From NCBI RefSeq assembly GCF_002742635.1, contig NZ_PEGF01000001.1, positions 2,542,001 through 2,606,000 of the forward strand: 64,000 nucleotides of DNA, written 5' to 3'. The notes beneath the pieces were generated by a model. It did not search any database. It had not been told where the DNA came from and saw only the letters and a program-made list of their open reading frames with translations. Below, piece after piece: positions 9,701 through 17,619 of this stretch. Source of the DNA: Caulobacter sp. X (lineage in GTDB: Bacteria > Pseudomonadota > Alphaproteobacteria > Caulobacterales > Caulobacteraceae). Both the position numbers and the translations under genes were made by a program. The stretch's first letter is position 1. Every line of letters begins with the position of its first letter.

Positions 9701-11572
9701 AAAGGCGTCCTCGAAGACCTGTCGGATCTCGTCGAACACGATGTGCTCGCCGGCGGGGTCGTCCAGCACGAACTCGTGGACCCAGACCGAGTGCGGGCCG
9801 TCGAGCTCGTAGATGCTGAGGCGGAAGCCGTCCTCGATCAGGGCCTTCAGTCCCATGCGCTCCAGGATCGGCAGCACCTCGGCCAGCGGCGCGGCGGCGC
9901 CGCGCAGATAGAGCTTGAAGCGGAAGGTGCGGGCGTCGTCCTCGGCCCGGCGGAAGGCGCGGACTCGCGGTTGCGTGTCGGGCGCCAGCGTCTCGATGAC
10001 GTCGATGTCCAGCAGCGCTTCCTGAGCGTCATACTGGTCGCGATAGCCCGGCGGGAAGGCGCGGCCGTACTTGGCCAGCAGGGCGCGAACGCCGCCGGCC
10101 GGGGCGCCGCCGGCGCGGACCACCGCCTCGAAACGGTCTTCCCAGGTCAGCGCCGTATCGGCGATGCGGGATTCCACCCGCCCGAGGTCGGGCTCGGGGT
10201 GATCGCCGGGGGTGACCTCGATGATGAACTGGGCCCGCGCCAGCGGGGCGTCCGAAATCTCCGGATAGTATTCCAGCACCTTGCCGTCATAGGCGTCGGC
10301 CAGGATCGCGCCGGCCCGCTCGCAGACCTCGGTGTCGAAGCGTTCGCGCGGGATATAGACGAGCACCGAAGCGAAGCGATCGAACGGGTCCATGCGGGCG
10401 AACAGCCGCACGCGCGGCCGGTCGATCAGGTGCAGGACGCCCAGCGCCATCGACAGCAGCGTGTCTTCGCTGGTCTGGAACAGTTCGTCGCGCGGCCAGG
10501 TCTCGAGGATGTTGCGCAGGCGCTTCTCGTTGTGGCTGCCCGGCGCCTTGGCCGCCCGGCGCATGATCCGCGCCACCCGGTGCCGGATCAGCGGCACTTC
10601 GCTGGCGGGCGTCTCATAGGCCTCGGCGGTGAACAGGCCGACGAACCGCACTTCGCCCGAGGGCTTGCCGTCCGAGCCGTAGCGACGCACGCCGACATAA
10701 TCCATGAAGCCGCGACGGTGGACGCGCGAGCGCAGGTTGGACTTGGCGACCACGACGGGCGTTCCCGTCTCGAGTTGTCGGCGCAGTTGGGCCGACAGGA
10801 TCGCCGGTTCGTGCGCCCGGCGCAGCACCGCCCGGGTCGAGTCCTTCAGAACCCCAAGACCCGCTTCCGCTTCGTAGAGGGGTTCTTCGGCGGCGTAGCC
10901 GCCGTCCGCGGAACGGGGATACTCGTAGACCCGCGCGCCGAGGAAGACGAAGTTGTCATCTTCGAGCCAGCGCAGGAAGGCGAGCTCTTCTTGGCGGCCT
11001 TCTTCGCTGGTGACGCCGGGGCTGGCGGACAGCTCGCCGATCGCGCGGTGCATCAGCTCGCGCATGGCCTTGAAGTCGCCGACGGCGCGGCGGACATCGA
11101 ACAGGGTCTCGCGCACCTGCTCCAGCAGGAACTCGGCGCGGTCCTCGCCGACGGGATCAAGGTGAACCTGGATCAGCGACCGCGCCACCCCGTCGATCTC
11201 GACCACGGGGTGGAACATGGCCCGGACGCGGAAGCCGCTTTCGGTGATCTCGCCCATGACGCTATCGACCAGGAACGGGCGATCCAGCTGGACGATCTCC
11301 AGCAGGTCGCGCCCAGCCGCGCCTTCGCCGACCGAACGGAGACGGACGGCCGGCTGGTCGCCGGTCACGCCGACGGCGAAATCCCAGAATTCGACGAGCG
11401 ATGCGGCGGCGGCTGGCGCCGACAGGACAGGCGCGTCCTCGACGGCCCAATCGGCGTCGACCTGCGCCAAAAAGTCCCTCTCGGCCAGGGAGAGCTCCTG
11501 GACCGTTTTCCCGCGTGTCTGAGCGTAGGCGGCGGCCAGGTTGTGATTTGGGTCAATCTTTACGCCGCTCAT
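6752..11572 (-). CDS. gdhZ: NAD-dependent glutamate dehydrogenase, large 180-kDa type
   Basis: 1606 residues, the usual size of bacterial NAD-GDH (Bac_GDH family), which converts glutamate to 2-oxoglutarate, ammonium and NADH. The long N-terminal half holds ACT-like regulatory segments. The catalytic half shows [20 protein letters not shown] and [14 protein letters not shown], with the family's catalytic lysines. In C. crescentus the orthologue GdhZ is known to bind and stimulate GTP hydrolysis by FtsZ, linking nitrogen/carbon status to division; I infer the same role here. The ATG start at 11572 has GAGGA about 6 bases upstream. A candidate sigma-73 promoter lies at 11600-11627. Confidence 0.96.
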   Translation of the reverse strand: [1606 protein letters not shown]

Positions 11573-11599
11573 GCCGCTTCCTCAAAAATTTTTCCGACC

Positions 11600-11627
11600 T
11601 ACCTAGCGGAGAAAGGTAAAAACTCAA
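11600..11627 (-). promoter_or_regulatory. Candidate gdhZ promoter with adjacent palindrome
   Basis: Read on the minus strand there is TTGAGTT (11627-11621), 13 bases, then GCTAGGTA (11607-11600). This resembles the Caulobacter sigma-73 consensus (TTGAC-type -35, GCTA-type -10, 10-14 base gap). A 10-bp perfect palindrome CGCATATGCG (11628-11637) abuts the -35 on its upstream side and could bind a regulator. The gdhZ start follows about 28 bases after the -10. Confidence 0.45.
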
Positions 11628-11746
11628 CGCATATGCGGAGAATAAGCCACCTTTCAGCCTCACAGGTCCGCTCCGCGTCCTGAGCGGTCACGCACCCTAA
11701 CGCCGGGGTGAAAACTTGTCTTTAACAGCGGAATGAAAACGGAAAC

Positions 11747-11772
11747 GCCGCCGGCTGGGGGGAGCCGGCGGC
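11747..11772 (-). terminator. Stem-loop downstream of the AI-2E permease gene
   Basis: A perfect 10-bp GC-rich stem (GCCGCCGGCT / AGCCGGCGGC) with a 6-base loop. On the minus strand it is followed by GTTTCCGTTTTC, a broken T-rich tail. It lies between the end of the permease gene (11910) and the gdhZ promoter, so it would insulate gdhZ from upstream transcription. Confidence 0.6.
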
Positions 11773-11909
11773 GCGGGCCCGCTTGGGGGATGCGGGCGTT
11801 TTCCGCTTCGATGACGGCGGCTTTGCCGGCCGCGATCGGCGGGGGGTCCGGGTGGGGGAGCCGGACTAACCCTAGATAGGGGCTCATCGCGTCCGTTTAA
11901 GAGGCGCGT

Positions 11910-13010
11910 TCATTTCTTTCGCGAACGCGAGGCCTGACGCGGCTTGGCCGCTCCCAGACGTTCGCCTTCGGGGTCGCCGTCCTCGGACAGCAGGATGGCG
12001 ATCCAGCGCGAGCCCTCGAACTGGGCCAGGATCAGCATAACCGCCACGGTCAGCGGCGTGGACAGGAACATCCCGGGCACGCCCCAAAGCGCGCCCCAGA
12101 CGGCGAGCGATAGCAGCACCACCGTCGGGTCCATGTTCAGGCTGTCGCCTTGCATGCGCGGCAGGATGACATTGCCGACGACGAAGAAGATGCCTTGCAG
12201 GGCCGCAAAAAGGATGATCGCGGGCCAGAAACTGTCCGGGAACTGCACCAGGGCGAACAGGGGCGGCATGAAGCAGCCGATCGCCCCGCCTAGGATCGGA
12301 ATATAGGCGGCCAGGAAGATCAGGAAGGCCCAGAAGAAGGCGTTGTCCAGCCGCACCAGCATCATCACCACCCAGGCGGCGACCGCGATCATCAGGCCCG
12401 TGACCGTCTGGATCCACAGATACTGCTCGACTCCGTCGCGGATGCGCTGGAACAGCTTCATGTTCTGCTCGCGTTCGGCGTGTTGCGGAAAAAGCGAGAC
12501 GATCTTGCGCGCGAAGCCCCGGCGCGAGGCGATGATGAAGCCCAGATAGATCAGCACCAGCACGGCGCTGGAGGCGAAGTTGCCGAATGATTGCGCGGCC
12601 TGGCCGATGTAGCGTTGCGGATTCAATTCGTTGATCAGGCCGCCGACGGTGGGGGCCACATGGATGCCGACGGCATGGGCGGCCTTGGCGATGATCCCGT
12701 TCAGGCGAGGCGCGTAGTCCTTGAGCTGGTCGAAGAAGTCGCGCCCGTTCTCGATGACCACCCAGAACGAAGCTCCGAACAGCAGGACGGAGATGACGAC
12801 GGCGGCGGGCAAGGCCACGCGCGTCGGAAAGCCAGGCACGCGCGTCGTCAGCACCCGGGCGAAGCTATCGATCATCACGGCCAGGAACACGGCCAGGGCC
12901 AGCGGCGTCAGAATGTCCTGCATCCAGTAAAGCGCCGCGCCGCCCGCGATGACGGCCAGGAACACCACGGCGTTGCGGGTTGTGACGGGCGGCGGGGCGG
13001 GGGCGGGCAT
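11910..13010 (-). CDS. AI-2E family transporter (PerM/YdiK-like permease)
   Basis: 366 residues with two N-terminal hydrophobic helices, a soluble middle region (DFFDQLKDYAPRLNGII), then further helices including GALWGVPGMFLSTPLTV, the conserved C-terminal block of the AI-2E/PerM family. These are multi-pass inner-membrane proteins; some export small molecules or act as antiporters, and the substrate cannot be predicted. I set the start at ATG 13010, with AGGAGAG 9 bases upstream, instead of a longer frame starting 19 codons earlier. The C-terminus ends in a basic RQASRSRKK tail. Divergent from ugd. Confidence 0.85.
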   Translation of the reverse strand: MPAPAPPPVTTRNAVVFLAVIAGGAALYWMQDILTPLALAVFLAVMIDSFARVLTTRVPGFPTRVALPAAVVISVLLFGASFWVVIENGRDFFDQLKDYAPRLNGIIAKAAHAVGIHVAPTVGGLINELNPQRYIGQAAQSFGNFASSAVLVLIYLGFIIASRRGFARKIVSLFPQHAEREQNMKLFQRIRDGVEQYLWIQTVTGLMIAVAAWVVMMLVRLDNAFFWAFLIFLAAYIPILGGAIGCFMPPLFALVQFPDSFWPAIILFAALQGIFFVVGNVILPRMQGDSLNMDPTVVLLSLAVWGALWGVPGMFLSTPLTVAVMLILAQFEGSRWIAILLSEDGDPEGERLGAAKPRQASRSRKK

Positions 13011-13194
13011 GATCTCGAACTCTCCTGGACGCGGCGGACATTGCCCGGCCCCATCGGTCACGCGCAAGGTTTGGCCTGTGCATCATCAAGCCTGAACGCA
13101 CGACGGCTCGACGTGTCGCTTGCCTCCGGACGGGGATTACGGGAATAGGCGGAAGCGCCGCTGACGACGGCGGCGCCCAGATCATGGTGGTTCG

Positions 13195-14502
13195 ATGCGC
13201 GTAGCGATGATTGGCACGGGTTATGTGGGCCTGGTGTCTGGGGCGTGTTTCGCCGACTTCGGTCACGTGGTGACGTGCATCGACAAGGACCCGCGCAAGA
13301 TCGAGCGGCTGGAGCAGGGCGAGATCCCGATCTTCGAGCCGGGTCTGGACGACCTGGTGGCGCGTAACGTCCGTGAGGGCCGGCTGTTCTTCACCCTGGA
13401 CGGGGCCCAGGCGATCAAGGACGCCGACGCGGTGTTCATCGCGGTCGGCACGCCCACGCGCCGGGGCGATGGCCACGCGGACCTTAGCTACGTCTACGCC
13501 GCGGCCGAGGAGATCGCCGGGCTGATCGACGGCTTCACCGTGGTGGTCACCAAGTCGACCGTGCCGGTGGGCACCGGCGACGAGGTCGAGGCGATCATCC
13601 GCAAGACCAATCCGAACGCCCAGTTCGCGGTGGTCTCCAACCCCGAGTTCCTGCGCGAGGGCGCGGCGATCGAGGACTTCAAGCGCCCCGACCGCGTGGT
13701 CGTGGGCACCGAGGACGAGCGGGCCCAGGCGGTGATGCGCGACCTCTATCGGCCGCTGAGCCTGAACGAGACCCCGATCGTCTTCACCGGCCGTCGGACC
13801 AGCGAGTTGATCAAGTACGCGGCCAACGCCTTCCTGGCGATGAAGATCACCTTCATCAACGAGATGGCCGACCTGTGCGAGAAGGTGGGGGCCGACGTCC
13901 AGTCGGTGGCCAAGGGCATTGGTCTCGACAAGCGGATCGGCAGCAAGTTCCTCAACGCCGGTCCCGGCTACGGCGGCAGCTGCTTCCCCAAGGACACCAT
14001 CGCCCTGGTCAAGACCGCCCAGGATTATGGCGCGCCGACCAGGCTGATCGAGACCACGGTCGAGGTCAACGACGCCCGCAAGAAGGCCATGGCCGACAAG
14101 GTCGCCGCGGCGATCGGCTCCAAGGACCTCGCCGGCAAGACGATCGGCGTCCTGGGCCTGACCTTCAAGCCCAACACCGACGACATGCGCGACGCCCCCA
14201 GCCTGGACATCATCCCGGCCCTGCAGGCCCTGGGCGCCAAGGTCCAGGCCTTCGATCCGGAAGGCCGCCACGAGGCCGAGAAGCTGCTCACCGCCATCGA
14301 CTTCAAGGCCGGCGCCTATGAGGCGGCCGAGGGCGCCGACGCCCTGGTCATCCTCACCGAATGGGACCAGTTCCGGGCTCTGGACCTCGACCGCGTCAAG
14401 CTCTTGATGAAGGCTCCGGTCGTGGTCGACCTGCGCAACGTCTACAAGCCCGCCGAGATGGTCCGCCACGGCTTCACCTACGCCAGCATCGGTCGCGGGT
14501 GA
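13195..14502 (+). CDS. ugd: UDP-glucose 6-dehydrogenase
   Basis: 435 residues. Oxidises UDP-glucose to UDP-glucuronate with two NAD. The N-terminal Rossmann domain has MIGTGYVGLVSG. The catalytic cysteine is Cys263 in PGYGGSCFPKDT, and the C-terminal UDP-binding domain shows GLTFKPNTDDMRDAPS. The next gene, two bases downstream, encodes a UDP-glucuronate 4-epimerase, so the pair makes UDP-galacturonate for lipopolysaccharide, capsule or holdfast-type polysaccharides. The ribosome binding site is poor (GGTGG close to the ATG). Confidence 0.96.
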   Translation: MRVAMIGTGYVGLVSGACFADFGHVVTCIDKDPRKIERLEQGEIPIFEPGLDDLVARNVREGRLFFTLDGAQAIKDADAVFIAVGTPTRRGDGHADLSYVYAAAEEIAGLIDGFTVVVTKSTVPVGTGDEVEAIIRKTNPNAQFAVVSNPEFLREGAAIEDFKRPDRVVVGTEDERAQAVMRDLYRPLSLNETPIVFTGRRTSELIKYAANAFLAMKITFINEMADLCEKVGADVQSVAKGIGLDKRIGSKFLNAGPGYGGSCFPKDTIALVKTAQDYGAPTRLIETTVEVNDARKKAMADKVAAAIGSKDLAGKTIGVLGLTFKPNTDDMRDAPSLDIIPALQALGAKVQAFDPEGRHEAEKLLTAIDFKAGAYEAAEGADALVILTEWDQFRALDLDRVKLLMKAPVVVDLRNVYKPAEMVRHGFTYASIGRG

Positions 14503-14504
14503 CC

Positions 14505-15479
14505 ATGAGCACGCCGCCCGTCATCGTCACTGGCGCCGCCGGCTTCGTGGGCTGCCACGTCGCCGAGCGGCTGCTTGAACGCGGCGAGGCGGTGATCGGC
14601 GTCGATGTCTTCAACGCCTACTACGATCCGGCCCTCAAGGAGGCTCGGGCGGCTCGCCTCGTCGGACGCGAGAGCTTCGAGATGGTCCGGATGGACATCG
14701 CCGACCACGAGAGCCTCGCCGCTCTGGTGAAAACCTCGGGGGCGCGTCGGGTGGTCCATCTCGCGGCCCAGGCTGGGGTTCGCTACTCGCTTGAGAACCC
14801 CTTCGCCTACGAACGCAGCAATCTCGCGGGCCATTTGTCGGTGCTGGAAGCGTGCCGCCATGCGGACGTCGAGCATCTGGTCTACGCCAGCTCCTCCAGC
14901 GTCTATGGCGACCGCCCGCTGAACGGCGACGGCTTCAAGGAGAGCGATCCGGCCGAGAGCCCGGTGTCGCTCTACGCCGCCACCAAGCGCTCCTGCGAGC
15001 TGCTTAGCCAGAGCTACGCCCGGCTCTACGGTTTCCCGCAGTCGGGCCTGCGGTTCTTCACGGTCTACGGACCCTGGGGCCGGCCGGACATGGCCTATTA
15101 CGGCTTCACCGAGAAGATGCTGAGGGGCGAACCGATCGAGGTCTTTGGCGAGGGCAAGATGGCCCGCGACTTCACCTATATCGACGACATCGTCGATGGC
15201 GTCCTCGGTGTGCTTGACCACCCGCCCGTGCAGGGCGGACACGAGGTCTACAACATCGGCGACAACGATCCGGTCGGCCTTATGGACATGATCACGACGC
15301 TGGAGGCGGCGCTCGGGATCGAGGCCAAAAAGGTCTTCCGCCCCATGCAGCCTGGCGACGTCACCGCCACCTTCGCCAATATCGACAAGCTCCACGCCCT
15401 CTGCGGCTACAAACCCAAGGTAAAGTTGGCCGAGGGGCTGGCCAAGTTCGTCGCCTGGCGGCGCGCCTACGCCGGCTGA
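14505..15479 (+). CDS. UDP-glucuronate 4-epimerase (NAD-dependent SDR epimerase)
   Basis: 324 residues of an extended SDR. The NAD-binding motif is TGAAGFVG at the N-terminus, the serine of the triad is in YASSSSVYG, and the catalytic pair is Tyr157/Lys161 (YAATK). The sequence around DVFNAYYDPALKEAR and the HPP.QGGHEVYNIG block match the UDP-glucuronate 4-epimerase (LpsL/GAE) group better than GalE. Pairing with ugd two bases upstream supports production of UDP-galacturonate. The start is the ATG at 14505 just after the ugd stop. The last 13 bases overlap the convergent permease gene. Confidence 0.9.
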   Translation: MSTPPVIVTGAAGFVGCHVAERLLERGEAVIGVDVFNAYYDPALKEARAARLVGRESFEMVRMDIADHESLAALVKTSGARRVVHLAAQAGVRYSLENPFAYERSNLAGHLSVLEACRHADVEHLVYASSSSVYGDRPLNGDGFKESDPAESPVSLYAATKRSCELLSQSYARLYGFPQSGLRFFTVYGPWGRPDMAYYGFTEKMLRGEPIEVFGEGKMARDFTYIDDIVDGVLGVLDHPPVQGGHEVYNIGDNDPVGLMDMITTLEAALGIEAKKVFRPMQPGDVTATFANIDKLHALCGYKPKVKLAEGLAKFVAWRRAYAG

Positions 15480-16360
15480 GCCTTGGCGCGCCGCGCCAAC
15501 TGATGCTCGCGCCAGGAAATGAAGAGGGTCGAGGCCACGACGATGGCCGCCCCGACCAGCGTGGCCGGCTTCGGGACCTCGTGGAACAGGACGAGGCCCG
15601 CGCCGACGGCGAAGACCAGGCGCGTATAGTCGATCGGCGCCATGACGGCGGCTTCGCCGGCCTCCATGCCCTTGATGTAGGCCCCTTGGGTCAGGGTGCC
15701 GATCACGCCCATCGCCGCCAGCAGGCCAAGGTCCGGCCAACTGGGCCAGCGCCAGACGAACAGCGCCGGCGGGATCGCGAAGATCAGTCCCAGCACCGCC
15801 GCATAGACCAGCAGCACGAAGGGGCTGTGGTCGCGGGTCATGACCTTCATGCCGGTGATGGTCAGGGCGAACAGGAAGGCCGAGGCCAGGGCGCAAGCCT
15901 GCGGCCAGCCGATCCAGGCGCCGACTCCGCCCGCGCCCGGCCGCAGCATGATCAGCACGCCGACGAAGCCGACCAACGCCGCGCCGATCCGTAACGGTCC
16001 GATCGGCTCGCGCAGCACGAAGGCCGCCAGCGGCACCAGCCACAGCGTCCGGGTGAAGGACAGGGCGTTGGCGTCAGCCAGCGGCAGCTTCTGATAGGCG
16101 TAGAAGCCCATGATCAGCGCCAGCACCCCGGCGCTGGAGCGAAAGATCAGGATCCCGGGCCGTGTCGTCCGGAACGCGCCGCGCCAGTCGCGGGCGATCA
16201 GCGGCAGCAGGATCAGAACGCCCGCCAGCTGGCGGTAGAAGGTCTGCAAGGCGGCCGGATAGCCGGGACCCAGGAACTTGATCAGGGTGGTCATCACCGT
16301 GAAGCCGATGGCCGAGGCCAGCATCCACAGCGCGCCGCGCAGGTTGGGGGTGAGGCTCAC
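15467..16360 (-). CDS. EamA/DMT family permease
   Basis: 297 residues with about ten hydrophobic helices and two EamA repeats, the first from GALWMLASAIGFTVM and the second from ACALASAFLFALTIT. It is an inner-membrane drug/metabolite transporter of unknown substrate. The start is a GTG whose first bases overlap the TGA of the upstream SDR gene (GTGA, 16357-16360), so the two are translationally coupled. It ends inside the 3' end of the convergent epimerase gene. Confidence 0.9.
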   Translation of the reverse strand: MSLTPNLRGALWMLASAIGFTVMTTLIKFLGPGYPAALQTFYRQLAGVLILLPLIARDWRGAFRTTRPGILIFRSSAGVLALIMGFYAYQKLPLADANALSFTRTLWLVPLAAFVLREPIGPLRIGAALVGFVGVLIMLRPGAGGVGAWIGWPQACALASAFLFALTITGMKVMTRDHSPFVLLVYAAVLGLIFAIPPALFVWRWPSWPDLGLLAAMGVIGTLTQGAYIKGMEAGEAAVMAPIDYTRLVFAVGAGLVLFHEVPKPATLVGAAIVVASTLFISWREHQLARRAKAQPA

Positions 16361-17247
16361 CCCGCCCCGCCGGATGCGATCAGGCTCGCCCGCATCTGCT
16401 CGGCCTGCTCGGGGGTGATGCCCATGGCCGCCAGGATCGGCGAGGGCGTGTTGACGTCCCACGCGCTGCGCGGGCCCACCGTGATGCCGCCGTCGACCAC
16501 GATGTGCGTGCCGGTCACGAACTCGGAGTCGTCGCTGGCCAGGTAGAGCGCCGCGCGGGCGATGTCCTCGGGCAGGCCGGACTTCGGGATCGGCTGGATC
16601 TTCGGCCCGATCTGCGCCACCTGGGCGGCCATCTGGTCGGCGACCTCGCGCGGCAGGCCCATCGAGGCCCCGAAGATCGAGGTGGCGATCAGGCCGGGGC
16701 AGATGGCGTTGACGCGGATCTTCCTCGGCGACAGCTCGGCGGCCGCGCAGCGGCTCATGTGGATCACGCCGCACTTGGCCGTCGAATAGGCCAGCGGACC
16801 AAAGCCCGCCTGCAGCCCCGCGATCGAGGCGGTGTTGATGATCGAGCCGCCGCCGCGCTTGGCCATCAGCGGGACGGCGTGCTTCATGCCGATCGCCGGA
16901 CCGCGCACCAGCAGGGCGAAGGTCTTGTCCCAGCCGTCGACGGTCATGTCCTCGACGCCCGCCGGGGTGCCGCCGTGGCCGGCGTTGTTGAAGAGGATGT
17001 CGAGCCCGCCGAAGGCGCTGTCCGCCAGCGCCAGGGCGGCGGCGATGTCAGCCTCGACGGTGACGTCGCAGCGGATGTAGCGGACGCGGTCGGGGAAGCG
17101 CTTTTCCAGCATCGCCCCCTTCTCGTCCTGCAGGTCGGCGGCGACGACCATCGCCCCTTCCGCCGCGAACAGTTCGACCGTGCCCAGGCCAATGCCCGAG
17201 CAACCTCCGGTGACGACGGCGACCTTGCCGTACAGACGTCCGACCAT
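16357..17247 (-). CDS. SDR family oxidoreductase
   Basis: 296 residues of a classical short-chain dehydrogenase: cofactor motif TGGCSGIG, NNAG in the fourth strand, active-site YSTAK, and the C-terminal VTGTHIVVDGG block. Asp in AADLQDE after the second strand suggests NAD preference. The substrate is unknown. I use ATG 17247, preceded by GGAGG 9 bases upstream, instead of a start 18 codons earlier. First gene of a two-gene operon with the EamA permease, which might move its substrate or product. Confidence 0.88.
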   Translation of the reverse strand: MVGRLYGKVAVVTGGCSGIGLGTVELFAAEGAMVVAADLQDEKGAMLEKRFPDRVRYIRCDVTVEADIAAALALADSAFGGLDILFNNAGHGGTPAGVEDMTVDGWDKTFALLVRGPAIGMKHAVPLMAKRGGGSIINTASIAGLQAGFGPLAYSTAKCGVIHMSRCAAAELSPRKIRVNAICPGLIATSIFGASMGLPREVADQMAAQVAQIGPKIQPIPKSGLPEDIARAALYLASDDSEFVTGTHIVVDGGITVGPRSAWDVNTPSPILAAMGITPEQAEQMRASLIASGGAG

Positions 17248-17619
17248 GGCGTTTTCCCTCCGCGCTGTCCGACCTCTCCTGGATCGGTGATCATTGATCA
17301 TCTTCGCGAAGCGCGGGCGTCTTGGCTAGAGGCCGATACCCGAAAGACGGCTGGCGAATAGCAACTCGGCAAGCGCGGCGACGGCGCCAAAAGGCCCCTG
17401 TCCGTCGCCGCGCCTGCCTAGCGTCACCTTGCGCCCCCTGAGGCGGCCTCGACGCGAAAATCCCGCGTCGGGGCGTGAGCGGCCCGGACGTCCGCCGCCT
17501 CGGCTCGGTGGGGGAGCTTCGGCGGTGGCGACCGGACCGGGGGCACAATCGCCGAGCAACCTGTCTGCTTCGCTAAGAAGGACGATTAGCGAACCTTAAC
17601 CAAGCCCGACGAAACGTGG
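17248..17619. other. Intergenic region between SDR and quinone oxidoreductase genes
   Basis: 372 bases without a supportable gene. It is the upstream region of the SDR-EamA operon and the downstream region of the oxidoreductase, both leftward. A TTAACCA / TGGTTAA inverted repeat (17596-17602 and 17617-17623) overlaps the oxidoreductase stop and could be a weak terminator; a CGGACGTCCG palindrome lies at 17484-17493. Confidence 0.45.

Noticed and set aside
9194..11683. 829-codon open frame on the plus strand opposite gdhZ
   Set aside because: It is the antisense of a clearly real gene in high-GC DNA. The composition (runs of Gly/Ala/Arg/Gln/Leu) and lack of family motifs mark it as a shadow frame.
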